A stretch of 64,000 nucleotides of DNA from Thamnaconus septentrionalis (lineage: Eukaryota; Chordata; Actinopteri; Tetraodontiformes; Monacanthidae): the NCBI GenBank assembly GCA_009823395.1, contig CM020506.1, positions 22,926,501 to 22,990,500 of the forward strand, written 5' to 3'. A model generated the notes under the pieces. It saw nothing but the letters and a program-made list of their open reading frames with translations, was not told the origin of the DNA and ran no database searches. Below are positions 1 to 11,639 of the stretch, piece after piece (position 1 is the stretch's first letter; each line of letters begins with the position of its first letter). Both the position numbers and the translations under genes were made by a program.

Positions 1-385
1 GTGCCAGTGCCGTTTGTCATTCTTTGGGTATTGCCTGTTACAATGCCAATTGTTTGTAATACTGTGATACTGCGCTAAGGTGGTAGGTTACAGAGAACCA
101 AGTGCTAAATCTGGCCTCTAACATGCATTTTGTTCTTTCACAGATGACATAGTCATGATTTCAGTTCAGAATAGTATTTATTGACTGAAAAGCAGGACCC
201 TGTTTATTGTGTACAAGTATCTATTAGAGTAGTAAAGAAGTTGTAATCATTTACATGTCCATTCTCACGGTGTAACACAGGATGTGTTTGCTTTTGAGTA
301 TCTGCCCTAATATCAAACCACAACAAATGTGTTAAAGATGAAATGGCCGAATAAGAGCATGTAACAAGTCAAAAGAGGAAGCTCC
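1..385. other. Unassigned AT-rich sequence
   Basis: I see no gene, tandem repeat or recognisable element here. It leads directly into the BEL/Pao scrap, so part of it may be decayed element sequence. Confidence 0.4.
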
Positions 386-661
386 TTGTATAAAACGGAC
401 CCCGTCATCGATGCTGAAGTCCTGAGACTGGGAAGAAGAATAAGGAAGAAGGCTATGCCAACAGAGACAAAACAACCAATGATCCTTCCTAAACATTCTC
501 ATGTGTCAAAGGTAATATTGAGCCACATTCACAGACAAGTAGGTCAATCTGGACGAGGTCACTTGCTCTCCAAACTCCAGCAGCGCTGGGAAGCTGTAGA
601 TCCCCTTTTTAAGGTCCAGCAGAGATTGATTGGGTGCTCAAGAGTAAAAGGAGAGACATGA
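386..661 (+). pseudogene. BEL/Pao integrase fragment (zinc-binding part)
   Basis: This 91-codon open frame reads like the region before and through the H2C2 zinc-binding part of a BEL/Pao retrotransposon integrase. It has a DPVIDAEVLRLGRRIR stretch, then ILPKHSHVSKVILSHIHRQ, then a GQSGRGHLLSKLQQRW segment. In BEL/Pao polyproteins this sits between RNase H and the DDE catalytic core. The catalytic core, reverse transcriptase and LTRs are not seen nearby, so this is an isolated scrap. It is in the same orientation as the BEL/Pao element at the far end of the window, but that element's integrase lies outside the window and cannot be compared. The ATG is probably not a real start. Confidence 0.6.
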
Positions 662-1459
662 GAATAATATGTGAGACACGCAAACAGTGTCTCCTAGGGA
701 GCAAATAAGTCTCAGGACTCGAAGAATATTGAATTGTCCGATTGACGCATAGATATTTTATTAGTGTGAAGCCATGAATTTGATGTTTGATAGAAAGGTG
801 CAAGGAAACCATGTTTGATTAGATAAAATAAGGGAAGATGTGATGAAAAGTCAGCTGTCGGTTCGCTTTCAAGACTGTGGAAATTTCCAGTTGGGTTTTG
901 ATTGCAGATGTTCACTTTGCGGAGACACACAGTTATCACAGCAGAGCAGCAGTGTTTTCACTCTACATTTATGCTGCATCCTGGCAGAATGCCTTTTGAT
1001 TAATTATTCTCTGTCTACATCTGTTTCGATTGATTTAGAATTCATTATTTACAATTTCTATTTCTGTCTGACACCATAAATTAATAATTTGGCTACATTT
1101 TTCAGAAACAACAACAACAACAACAACTTTGTAGCACATTAAATTAGAATTTTTGAGGCATCCATTATTGTTACACTTGACACAATGGAAATAAGAATCT
1201 ATCTGACTTAAACTGTATTCTAAACAAATGTTCATGTCTTTGCAGAAATGTTTGCTTTTTCATGTTGAACAAACCAATTCAACAAATTGTTCAAATCAGT
1301 ATTAAAAGAAAACAACTTCATACGCTTTATATGCTATTAGCATTATCCTCAGTGTTATAAGGTACAGTACAAATCAAGTAATATTTGATGTAAAATGCTG
1401 TTTTAGTCAGTAATGTCTTGAGGGAACACTGCTGACCACAATTCAGACTTCCTTTAACA
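662..1459. other. Unassigned spacer
   Basis: Short open frames occur on both strands without recognisable domains. There is a short (CAA)n run near 1110-1127. Nothing else is supported. Confidence 0.4.
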
Positions 1460-1757
1460 CAGGGGTCACCAACGTGGGCTCCAGGGACCACATGAGTAGC
1501 CCGCAGGACTGTTCGAAAAATTGCACACCTCGTTGAGCTGCGTCTAAAATTCAATTTTATCCAACCTTATTAAGTCATTGTTGATCATTATTGAAAACTC
1601 ATTAATTTGATAAGTGTCTTCACATAGATGAGAATCATGATTGATAATATATAACTCAGAGAGTTTGTTATTTCAGGAGAGTCTAGCAAATTGGTAGCCC
1701 TTCATATGAAAGGACCCATGAAGTAGCTCTCAGTCCCAAAAAGGTTGGTGACTCCTG
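1460..1757. mobile_element. Non-autonomous hAT transposon (MITE)
   Basis: The element starts CAGGGGTCACCAACGT and ends AAAAGGTTGGTGACTCCTG, which are imperfect terminal inverted repeats of the CAGGGGT...CCCTG type common in Charlie-like hAT elements. It is flanked by CTTTAACA on the left and CTTTAAGA on the right, an 8-bp target duplication with one mismatch, as expected for hAT. The 298-bp interior has no transposase. Ends and flanks are read directly; the hAT assignment follows from the 8-bp duplication and the end sequence. Confidence 0.8.
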
Positions 1758-1920
1758 CTTTAAGAGAACTGGTGTTGATATTTATGTTTTAGGGCTTTTC
1801 AGATCCGGTCCACTCTGCCCTGAGGCAGTAAAAATAATTAAAGGAAGTTCACTGACAGACAAGAGCCATATTTATTGACAGAAAACAAAAGACTTTGGGC
1901 CACATTAATCAACAAACCAT

Positions 1921-2122
1921 CCCGAAACTCACCGAAATCACCGTTCTATCATAATTTAGCATGAGATGGAGTGGTAGAATGCAAAATCAAAAGAAAATTG
2001 AAAATAAATGACATTCTATAGGATGTTGTTTTGTTTGTTCGACAAAAAATAAAAAAAATAAAAACTTCAATCAACCCGAAACTCACTGAAATTACTATCA
2101 CAGTTTAGCGTGAGACGGAGTG
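1921..2122. repeat. Pair of diverged direct repeats
   Basis: A roughly 50-bp segment at 1921-1974 (starting CCCGAAACTCACCGAAATCA) recurs at 2075-2122 (CCCGAAACTCACTGAAATTA, then TTTAGCGTGAGACGGAGTG). The copies lie in the same orientation about 155 bp apart, with an A-rich spacer between them. The second copy leads directly into the telomere-like array. Confidence 0.6.
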
Positions 2123-2126
2123 TGTA

Positions 2127-2215
2127 AACCTAATCCTAACCTTAACCCCAAGTTTAACCCTAACCTTAACCCCAAGTCTAACATAACCCTAACCCTAATC
2201 CCGACCCTAACCCTC
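2127..2215. repeat. Degenerate telomere-like (CCCTAA)n array
   Basis: About 90 bp of CCTAA-type units, including CCCTAACCCTAA, CCTTAACCCC and CCCGACCCTAACCC. The vertebrate telomere unit on this strand is CCCTAA. The units are imperfect, so this is an interstitial array rather than a chromosome end. Confidence 0.7.
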
Positions 2216-4983
2216 CAATGAGTTGCTCATGCATACTATATTGGCTTGGCTGCAGTTACCACGGCCCTTGTCGTAGTGTTGAGTCTTTGTTTGTCTAATC
2301 CTGACCCTGACACCTTTTAATGTCAGTGTAAATGGCAGTTAGATTTGTTTATGATATGTAGTTCTGCCATTTTATTTTTGTGCTTTTATTCTGAAGAATG
2401 CCACTCATACTGTGCCACTTACTGTTTTTGCCGAAGCCAGACTTCTTGCACTTGTCTCTGAAAACGACATGCTCACGTTGCTCCACAGTTGGTAAAACAT
2501 ACAAACATTATTTACTTGTTGTATGCTGAGTTGGAACTTGTGAGTAGGAATTTAATTGTGGTTTGCTTCGTGTTTTTTGTGTTTTTATATATCTTGTGTA
2601 AAGAGTGTGTGTGGAAGACAGGCTGTTAGCACGCTGAGCTCAAGCTTAGTGCCCTTGGAAAGCAGAAGGAGGTAGGAGGAGACTAATGGCATACTGATTG
2701 TAAAACGAGTGGTTCATTTATTTAAAACACGGGAATTTGTTATTATTTTTATTTGAATAAGAGCTGTAATTCATAACAGTTTAAAAATGATAATTTAATG
2801 TAAAATTCATTATTTGAGTTTCCTAAAAATGATTGTTTATTAAGTAAAAACATGTGAACATGATTTATGCATTATTTTCTGAAATATGACACCACAGTAT
2901 TTGTATTTTTGTCTATTTTCATAGTTTTCACGGTGTCGGAAGGTGTCAGAAGATGTAAGAATGTTGTCAAAAGCCAGTGGTGAAAAGAGAGGAGAGAATT
3001 AAAAGAACACCAGTCGAAGCTCTCTGCGTCTTGCGTGATAATTCCAAATGGGCCGCTACAGTCAGAACGAGTCTAATGCAGTTATCTGGATCTGCTGCTG
3101 ATTGAGAAGGAATTTCATACGGAAAACCATCATTGCCTCAAGTCCAAAGCCAGACTGCTTCAGTGAGACTGGCAGTCCAGCCCAGCTTTTGTATCCCTGT
3201 CATTGGCATAAGACCATCTTTATATTTTTTTCTTTTACAAGGGCCACCCCACCCCTCCAACCTCCTTTTAACTCATGTCTATTTTTCAAGATCCTTTTCA
3301 CACCCTCCCCTAACTTTTTTTTTTTTTTTTTTTTTTAAATGCCAAACCAAAGGACTGTGGCCCAGAAATGGTGCTCTGAAGATGGTACCAGCTCGCTGTC
3401 AGCACTGCTGTCGGCCCTCCTGGGATCTAGCCTGATTACAGCACCATCATTCTGTCGTTTGGCTCTGGACACACACACACACACATGCAACCTCTGTTGA
3501 GGCACTGCTTTTCTTCCTGCATGTTTTTACTTTGCAGCTCCTCTACTTTGCCTTTTCAACAGCATTACTATTATGATTATTATTATTTTTCTAAGAGCTT
3601 TAACTGCATGTGGCATCCTGTCACTGCATTTTGAAGGCCCTCAGAAGTGTGTGTCTGAAACAGACATAAACTGCAGGGATATATCTGCCAAAGACAGCTG
3701 GCCGGTCACATAATTGGCTTGTCAATGTGTCATTCTCACATCACTGATGTTTCCATTCGAGCAGAACACTAGATGGGAGAAGGGAGTCCAATCCACTGCA
3801 ACATCTATAATTCAAGCCAGACTCAAACTGTCTTCTGACAGTGTTTTTTTTTAAAAGTTTTTTATTTTTATTTACTTTGCAATGCTTGAAGCTCTTGGCA
3901 CAGGTGGAGATGGACTGCGATTTCAGGATTTGACAGATTTCTTGAATCTTACTTCTCCTTCTCTACTGGTCAATTATTGACCAATTAATAGTTATTGATG
4001 TATAGTCAGGACTGACCATTTATGGGTTTATTAACCTTCTATGGTCAATTCCACAGGCCTATAATTGTGCACAATAATATTACATATTATAACAGTCCCC
4101 CGGGGTAAAACGATTGAGAGTCTCGACTGGTGTGTACAGTTTCCTTTATTAATCCAAGCTCCACAAATATTCTGCAAATACATGAAATCACGACTCAAAA
4201 ATTTGTAAACATATTGTCTTCTCAACATAGCTCGCTGCGCTCTCCAAGGAATGCAAACATTAAAACACGTAGTCCTTCCTTCTGTCATCCACGTGTGGAA
4301 GACGACCGGCAAAATCACGATCTATAAACAATGTGCAAATTGCGTGCGAGATGACCATAAAACAGCAGATCCAAGCGAGGCTGAATAGTTTCCGGCTAAC
4401 ACATACATAGCACACGTAACGCTTTATTTACGCTTATTTTAAACCAGATCTTTTACCACAACCTCTTTTTATTCACGTGTTTTTATTACATAGTGAAAGA
4501 TTTCGTTCACCACGTGTTTGTTCACCCACTTATTTTTAGCTATGGGAGCTTGCTATCACAACTACGGCCAAAGGTGCATCTTTTGCATTTTAGCTACCAA
4601 TAATTTTGATCACCAAGGATCACTGAGGAGCACAGTAATCTGGTGTCAAGACAAGCCTAATCACCACAGTGGGTCCACTTGTTCGACCCGTGTCGATAAT
4701 TTTCCTACCCAAATTGTGGTAAACCACATACACCCTTACTGACTACCTGTCACTACTGTTTCACCTTAATTGTTTGAAAATGTATTTTTTGTTTAAGTGT
4801 TTGTTTTCAATATACACAATGTGTGCAATTTTTTTTAGCCATGACACAACAGCATCAACAAGTCACTAACATCAAGAAAAACAAAGAAACAAGAGAATCA
4901 ACAAAAAACTGAAGTTCTCTGCAGAACACCCACAAGAGAAGCAAATAGATCTACTCCATGGTTTCCGTCATTTTCAAGTGGAT
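2216..4983. other. Unassigned spacer with simple repeats
   Basis: No gene is recognised. It contains a T-run at about 3318-3336, a short (CA)n at about 3469-3484 and several AT-rich stretches. Short open frames such as 4031-4318 on the minus strand have no domain I can name. Confidence 0.4.
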
Positions 4984-5226
4984 TTACTTTTGAGTTATGT
5001 TCATTGTAGTCTCACCAAAGGTTACTGATATATCTGGCATAATAACATTGTTATTGGTTTGTAGTTCAGGTAATGGGTCATCTTCATTAATGCCATAGTT
5101 CTCAAAATCACCAGTATCTTCTAGAATCAGTGGATTGTTTAATACACCTCTATGCCACAGCTGAAGTGGTGTTCTGCCATCTTGTGTGGATAGACCATGA
5201 TTATTCCACTGATTTGTGAATTATTT

Positions 5227-5608
5227 TAGTGCTCTTTCATTCATTCATTCATCTTCTATACCCGCTTATTCCAATTCAGGGTGACGGGGGTCTGCTGGAG
5301 CCTATCCCAGCTGTCTTAGGGCGAAGGCAGGGTACACCCTGGACAAGACGCCAGGTAGGGCCACATAGAAACAAACAACCATTCACACTCACACCTACGG
5401 ACAATTTAGAATATTCAATTGACCTCACATGCATGTTTTTGGACTGTGGGAGGAAGCCGGAGAACCCGGAGAGAACCCACGCAGACACGGGGAGAACATG
5501 CAAACTCCACACAGAAAGGTCCCAGGTCCGGGCCCCGGAATCGAACCTTCTTGCTGTGAGGCGGCAGCGCTAACCACTGCGCCACCGTGTCGCCCTAGTG
5601 CTCTTTCA
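5227..5608. repeat. 13-bp target-site duplication around SINE copy 1
   Basis: TAGTGCTCTTTCA occurs at 5227-5239 and again at 5596-5608, exactly bounding the SINE. This shows retrotransposition into the integrase-like gene after that gene existed here. Confidence 0.9.
5240..5595 (-). mobile_element. tRNA-derived SINE, copy 1 (full length)
   Basis: On the minus strand the element begins GGGCGACACGGTGGCGCAG. It carries an A box (TGGCGCAGTGG) and a B box (GGTTCGATTCC), the internal RNA polymerase III promoter of tRNA-derived SINEs. A conserved body follows, and it ends in a GAAT-type tail, seen on the plus strand as repeated ATTC near 5240. The tail resembles that of RTE-class LINEs, which may supply the reverse transcriptase (inference). 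Related copies are at 7702-7805 and 41643-42008. Open frames across it are artefacts. Confidence 0.8.
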
Positions 5609-6035
5609 ATTCTTGGTAAATAAACTTAATGCAGACAGAAAAGATGCAGTTGATTCAAATAATCCAATAGTTTGTGTTCCTCCAGAAAGTACAAAATGTT
5701 GATAAAGTGTCTGGATACAACCCTATTAATTTCTGGCCGGAGTCTCTCAATCCTTTGGTTGTGAAGAGAAACACCTGTGATAACACTGTTAAATCCCCTC
5801 CTTTCCAGCATAAATTGAGCAACACCTATATTTTCCATTTCATGGTCACATCACCCTTAAGGGCAAACCAAAGTTTGCTACTCCATCAACAAATAATGAC
5901 AAGCCACTTGAGGCTCTGTTGTTAGATAAACTCCTCAGGTGTGTAATTGTCCTGCTAAAGCCATCGATGCAGCCATAAAATACCATCGGCCACTGAACCA
6001 TCTTATAAATCAATATAAAAGACATACTATTTACA

Positions 6036-6080
6036 TTAGATTAGATTGGACTTTATTGATCCCAATTTGGGAAACTACAC
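6036..6080 (-). repeat. LINE 3'-end fragment with AATCT tail
   Basis: Read on the minus strand, GGGATCAATAAAGTCCAATC followed by TAATCTAA looks like the polyadenylation-like end and short repeated tail of a fish LINE. It lies within an intron of the decayed integrase gene. Confidence 0.45.
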
Positions 6081-6800
6081 TACATAGATGTAATTAAGCT
6101 GTCATGAGGCAGGCTCATAATAGCTACTCACCACAATTGGTTTGGGCACTGTACACTGTATACTCTCTAACGAATTGCATGGCGATGTGTGAATGTTCTC
6201 CCAATTGGATCTACTTAATGCAGGCTCAGTCTGACCCTCCAGCGCTGAACTCTTAAACCATGTGATCTCAAGCTTCCCAATACATCAGCTTCCCCTGAAT
6301 TTAGAGTGTTTTGCAAAATGCTAGCCACAATTGTATTAAGTTCTTCTTTAGACAATGTCAGTGGCTCCATTCCAAGAAATTGTCGGCCTGTATAGGGTTC
6401 TTCTACTTATTCCAAAGCATGATGCGATTCCTTGCCATGTCATACCAATGGAGACACAATGACAAATCTGTTCAGTCGTAATGCTGTATCTGGGTCAACC
6501 TGGAAGGCCAGTCAAGATTGTTTCAGGTAGAGGTACATCGTTGGTCTCTATTGCAGGACACTCAATCTGCCTGTCTTCATGTTGATGTAGCAAACCGAGC
6601 ATCGGTAGAGTAATTCCAAAATTTCACTGGTGTCACAGTTTACAGGATCATACCTTGAAAGAACAGCAATAAATGCTGACAAAGTTCGTGTATGATCATC
6701 CATCTCTATAAAGCCTTTCCTGCTGGAAATTGTTGTCCACGTTTTGTAGAGAGGTGACACATTGTAAGGTACTTGTAAAAAAAGAAAAGAAAGAAATGAC

Positions 6801-7029
6801 TTCCTCTTCATTGCCTTTTACCTCAGTGAAAAAAAATGTTGATTTAAAAAACCCCAGGATCACTTTGATATGCATCGTGATTGAATGAAACTCAAAAAGT
6901 AAACACTTCTTTCCTCCTTGCTCTTTTTCTTTCCTGTTTTTTTCTTCATCTTCCTGCTCCTTCTTCTTCTTTGTTTTTTTTTTCCTCTACCAACCTCCCT
7001 TCCAACTGAAAACCTCCCTCACGCATACA
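6801..7029. other. Pyrimidine-rich spacer
   Basis: A C/T-rich stretch from about 6905 to 7000 with CTT runs. No gene is seen. Confidence 0.4.
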
Positions 7030-7242
7030 CTTTAGTGTGTCAATGTGTGAACATTTCACTATTGTGTGTGTGAGCATTTCACTAGTGCTTGTGTGAGCAT
7101 TTCACTGGTGTGTGTGAGAGGTTCTACATTTCAGTAGCATGTGTGAGAGCATTTCACAAGTGTTTGTGAGAGGTTCTCCATTTCACTAGTGTGTGTGTGA
7201 GAGCATTCCACAAGTGTACATTTCAGTTGTATGTGTGAGAGG
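7030..7242. repeat. Degenerate minisatellite
   Basis: Irregular units of roughly 25-50 bp share GTGTGTGAG followed by AGCATTTCAC(A/T)AGTG or GGTTCTCCATTTCAC. At least seven related units are visible. The first units are cleaner than the last. Confidence 0.6.
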
Positions 7243-7687
7243 TAAATGTGAAATATGTCTCAAATGTCCCCCTGTTACAACCGGCTCGAAATGTTTAAAA
7301 GGAGAAACGTTTGTTTGTTTGAATACTTTATTTCGATCATGTAAATTATAACAAAAAAAAACAGCTAGAATAAAAAAGAAAACAGTTAAAATGGAAAAAA
7401 CCCACAAAAAAATCAAACAAAAATAGAAGCTGCATTTAAGATTACATGAACGAAAAGGAGTAGGAAGAAGTACAAACTTATTTAATCCTAACCCTTAAAA
7501 TATACTGTTTCATATTCAAACTAAATCCTATCCTTAGCATATATATTCATATATACACATACACACCTATTTATATATATACATATATACATACATATGC
7601 AGTACACGCATACCTATACATATGTATAATTCCATACATATACATATATACACACTGAGAACACATATATACATCCATACATCCATA

Positions 7688-7819
7688 AAATACCCATGTT
7701 CATCATCCATCCATCTTCTATACCCGCTTATTCCAATTCAGGGTCACGGGGGTCTGCTGGAGCCTATCCCAGCTGTCTTAGGGCGAAGGCAGCCTTAGGG
7801 CGAAGAAATACCCATGTTC
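7688..7819. repeat. 14-bp target-site duplication around SINE copy 2
   Basis: AAATACCCATGTTC at 7688-7701 recurs at 7806-7819, bounding the truncated SINE. Confidence 0.85.
7702..7805 (-). mobile_element. tRNA-derived SINE, copy 2 (5'-truncated)
   Basis: Only the tail-proximal part of the SINE is present (plus strand CTTCTATACCCGCTTATTCC onward, ending at TTAGGGCGAA). The A and B boxes are missing, as expected for incomplete reverse transcription. It is nested in the 3' part of the LINE at 7305-9600, so it is the younger insertion. The tail motif here is ATCC rather than ATTC. Confidence 0.8.
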
Positions 7820-7849
7820 TGCTACATTAATCTTATAGCATGAACACCA

Positions 7850-7990
7850 TCTAATAATAATAATAATAATGATAATAATAATAATAACTATAATAATTAT
7901 AATTATCATAATAACGATAACAATAATAACAATCACTATTACCATCATCATCACCACCATCACCATTATTAATTAATTCATTCATTACCA
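7850..7990. repeat. Compound (TAA)/(TCA) microsatellite
   Basis: Runs of TAA/ATA pass into CAT/CAC triplets and then TTAATTAATTCATTCATT. The long isoleucine open frame across it is an artefact. Confidence 0.8.
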
Positions 7991-9600
7991 GAGTATCTGT
8001 GGAGAATAATTTCTTTATATCTCTTTTTAAACAAATTTAAGCTTAAAATTTTATTTTAATTTCAGTGGTCAGTCTGTTCCACAATTTTACTCCACAGATA
8101 GAGATACAGAAACTTTTTTTTTGTTGAGCGACAATTTACAACCTTCAAATTCAATTGTTCTCTTAAATTATAACCCCCCTCTCTGTCATGAAACATTTTC
8201 TGGATATTGTTTGGTAAAAGATAATTCCTTGCCTTATATAATATTTGAGCTGTTTGATACTCAACCATTTCAAAAATTTTACAGTTTTAGATTTGAAAAA
8301 ATAGGTAATTTGTATGTGCCTTAAAATGTGCATTATGAACAATTCTTATTGCTCTTTTTTGCAGTATGAAAAGTGACTGTAGTGTAGTTTTGTAAGTTTT
8401 CCCCATACCTCTATGCCATATTCTAAATAAGGAAGAATTAGTGAATTATACAGAATTTGAATTGATTTTTATATCAAGGACATGTTTAGCTTTAGCCAGG
8501 ACTGAACTACTGCAAGTCAATTTTGACTTGACATGTGTAATGTGATGTTTCCAACAAATTTCATTATCTATAATCACTCCTAGAAATGTATTTTCATTTA
8601 CGATGTCAATATTGACACCGCACAACTGTATTTGTCCTTGATTGTGCATAGGGTTTCCAAAAAACATAATTTTAGTTTTATCTAGATTTGATTTAGTGAT
8701 ATTCTATTTATATCATAGCATATTTTTAATTTACTTAATTCTGAATTAATGTTAACCAGAGGTTTTTGTAAATTCTCACCACAACAAACAGACGTGTCAT
8801 CTGCAAATAAAATACATTTAACTAATCTAGACACTCTACAAATATCATTTATATACAGAATAAATAATTCTGGTCCCAACACTGACCCCTGGGGGACACC
8901 ACACACAATATCCAAACATCCTGATGAACATTCTCCCATCTTCACAAATTGCGGTCTGTTCTTTAAATAACTCTTCACCCAATTCAAAACAACCCCTCTG
9001 ATCCCATAATGCTCTAATTTATGAAACAGTATGTCATGGTTAATTGTATCAAAAGCTTTTTTTTTTAGATCAATGAATACTGCTGCTGCAGATTGTTTCT
9101 TGTCTATGGAATCAGTTATAGTTTCTATGAGTTCTGTTAAAGCGAGTGTAGTGGAGTGATCTGACTGTTGCTAAGTAAATTGTGTTTTTCAATGAAAGAA
9201 TCTAATCTGTTGTTGAAGAGTTTTTCCAGAATTTTTGCAAACTGGGGAAGAATTCAAATATGCCTGTAATTTGTGAAGTGGTGACGATCGCCAGTCTTGA
9301 ACAAAGGTATTACTTTTGCAAGTTTCATTTTATTTGGAAATTGCCCAGCTTGGAATGATGCATTGAAAATGTAAGTAAGCGGTTTAGAAATCCTAACAAT
9401 GACTCTTTTTATTGTTTTCATGTCAATATCATGACAGTAGGTTGAAGTTTTATTTTTACATATATTAAATATTTCTAAAATTTCTTTTTCTTCTATTGCT
9501 CTAAGAGACAGTAAACTGGTTCCTTTCCAGAACTTCCTCGTTGTTACTACCAGTCCTTTGTGGTTCAGGGATTTTTTCGGCAGGTTCGGTCAAATACTAC

Positions 9601-11639
9601 CCAAAAATTATTAAACCTGTCAACCGTTGTAACATAAAAACCCTCTGGAGATAAATAGGTGTAAGAGATTAAAATAGGCTTTATTATCCTGACCAAAAAA
9701 AGAAAACGAGACAAAACTACAACTATTGGGGTGACCAACTGGTGCTGTTAAATCAATAAACAAGGATAACAATAGGAGACTCTTCAAAAGAAACAAGAGC
9801 AATCTATTTAGAACAAACTATGGAAAAGAAAACCTCGCTATATACTCTATAAAACCAAAATACAGGAACAGCAGCCTTAAACCCTAAAAACTCTAACATA
9901 AATGGCACTACTCAAATCAAGGTTAGCTCAAAGCTCAAAAGAAATGATGGAACACAAATATAGCCCTTGGCCGCTCTAACGTAGTTCGCTTACAATAATA
10001 CAACTTCACAGTGCACTGGTCTCTAGGCGTACTAGCTGGGTGTTCAGTCGCCCATAAGAGAGGAGAAGTGGCTGCCTAAGTACGGGGCTGTCCCGTGATT
10101 GGTCGCATTTGATTGGGTGAGCGGCAGACTGCAGGCGGGGGGTGGAGAAGCGGGACCGAGCGCACCAATCAGAACAGCAGTACACCAATCGGTGGGTGGC
10201 GATGGCACACCTGGATTTACATAATTCAAGATATGTAGAAGGTGAATGGCACAGAAGGAGGAGGCGAGCCGGCCGGTGGCCGTAAAACCTCCCATATCCA
10301 CGGGACTTATTTCAAACAAAAACACGCACGCACGCACACGCACACGAACAAAGAGCTACTGTCACACAGAGCTACTGGCTCTAAACAAGTCTAATCTTTG
10401 GGGGCAGAAGGTACAAACACATTCTTTCATGCAACAAACAGCAGCCCATAGCAGGTCTTCACTTCTAGGCCCTTCTTTGCTAAACCGCCTGACTTCATGC
10501 ACTTTGATCACTGAGGAAATTCTGGAGAGCTCGACTTCAATCATCCAGCAAGGCTGCGTCTGTAAAGAGATTCAATGCATTGCTGTGCCGTGCTGTGCTG
10601 TGTGCTCGGGGACTTTTGTATGATAATTTGTTGGAGGGGCGGTGGTAGCGGTGGTGGGTATGTGTGTGTTTGTGTGTGCAAATACGACTTTGTTTTTTGT
10701 TTTTTCAAAGGAACCCTTTGAAGTCTGCAAGAAGTGTACATGGGTGCATGATATATACACAAGTAATTGTTCACTACCCAGCAGAGATGAAACGATTAAT
10801 AAATTCTTTACTTATGACCTTCAAGTTTGAATCAAACATGCCTTTGTTCTAATGTGACTTGTGAAAAAGTAATTTGACAGCCGAGACCGCTCAAGATCTC
10901 CCGGTAGAGACCCGGTAGAGAAGACTGACAGATGCATCAGGCTGGGATCTGATGTCCTCCATTACACAGTCAGAGCTTGGAGGTTTAACACCGTTCACGA
11001 GCCATTAAATGGAGATTTTGAATGTAAGTCATGCGGGAGCTATTGGCAAGTTGTGAGGTCCTGCTGTAGAAAACATGAGCCACATCAAGTTGCAAGTTGT
11101 CCCAACAAGAAACAACTTCTATTTTACTAATATTATATTATGATTCAGTTTCGATGATTGAGTGGATGAATCCATATCCCACAGCAGGAAGAACATCAAT
11201 TAGAATCAATTAAAATTTTACGAAATTACAGATTTCAAACATTGTAGTGGGACTTGTTTTTGTTTTTGTTATTAGAATTCGCGTTTTCAAGACAATTACT
11301 ACACTGGTCCTTAGTTCCTGTAGGATTTGCTGATTATTCAATAATTTTCAGTTCAAGTTAATTTATTCACTGCATAGTCAGATTCTTTACATTTTCTGTT
11401 TGAGGACATGTTGCATTGGGATTAGAAGTGCTTTTAAAAATACTTACTTAAGCATGTTTAAAAGCAAGTGCTCCTGTACTGTCACTGCAGTCATGGTTTA
11501 ACTAACTACTTTCTTAACTCATTTCTTTAATTTATTTTAAATTTATTATTTCTTTCTTTCTTTATTTTTTAGTGATTTAGCTTATTTATTTGTCTATTTA
11601 TTTTTGAGTGTTTTTAGCTCCAGTGCTTCCTCATAGGCA
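9601..11639. other. Unassigned region with a CCAAT-rich GC patch
   Basis: No gene is recognised. Notable local features are a GC-rich patch at about 10040-10300 (see separate entry), a CACG-type run at 10324-10345 and a TG-rich run at 10640-10680. Parts of 9620-10340 resemble a minus-strand LTR in layout, but I could not find matching ends. Confidence 0.35.
10097..10190. promoter_or_regulatory. Cluster of four CCAAT boxes
   Basis: GATTGG occurs at 10097 and 10111, and CCAATC at 10165 and 10185, inside a GC-rich patch. The symmetrical arrangement resembles an RNA polymerase II promoter or the U3 part of an LTR. No transcript unit can be tied to it, so promoter function is inference. Confidence 0.35.

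Larger units (their letters stand above)
4984..6800 (-). pseudogene. IS3-type integrase-core gene, decayed copy 1
   Basis: Read on the minus strand this is a broken gene of the animal family pairing a helix-turn-helix region with an IS3-like rve (DDE integrase) core. From about 6520 down, in shifting frames, one reads a GRPRYSITTEQ segment, SCFGISRRTLYR (HTH) and SLRSHGLRVQRW. Then follow VDPIG, RVYSVQCPNQLW with a GTGAGT donor, a GCIDGFSRTITHLRSLSNN catalytic strand, GVSLHNQRIERL, YFLEEHKLL and QWNNHGLSTQDG. The last residues end at a TAA near 4984. Several frameshifts and stops are present, and a SINE (5240-5595) lies inside the coding part. An LINE tail sits in an intron near 6036-6075. 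Copy 2 is at 52740-54720. Known from the family: these are multicopy in fish and resemble IS3 transposases. Whether they move as IS3EU-like transposons is inference. Confidence 0.6.
7305..9600 (-). mobile_element. 5'-truncated LINE with reverse transcriptase remnant
   Basis: Minus-strand non-LTR retrotransposon. Its 3' end has an AAAC-type tail (plus-strand GTTTGTTTGTTTG near 7311) after an AATAAA-like signal. Upstream is the C-terminal region, with YKARNYLLPNNIQKMF and EREGGYNLR-like text at 8268-8062. The reverse transcriptase runs from about 9320 to 8446, with FKTGDRHHFTNYR, KAFDTINHD, GVPQGSVLGP and ILFADDTS, then FLGVIIDNEICWKHHI. The FADD catalytic motif is intact, but frames are broken between blocks. 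No endonuclease is seen, so it is 5'-truncated. The clade is a jockey/CR1-superfamily relative; I cannot fix it further. Confidence 0.75.

Noticed and set aside
2127..2215. True chromosome end
   Set aside because: Units are degenerate and unique sequence follows on both sides.
5229..5573. Open frame of 114 codons on the plus strand, and its relatives at 41565-41777 and 41704-41991
   Set aside because: They lie within the SINE and are opposite or shadow frames of a non-coding element.
5555..5595. Possible tRNA gene on the minus strand from A and B boxes
   Set aside because: The promoter boxes are there, but the sequence does not fold as a whole tRNA and is the head of a SINE.
7030..7242. CRISPR-like array
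   Set aside because: The units vary in length and sequence without fixed repeats and spacers, and the genome is eukaryotic.
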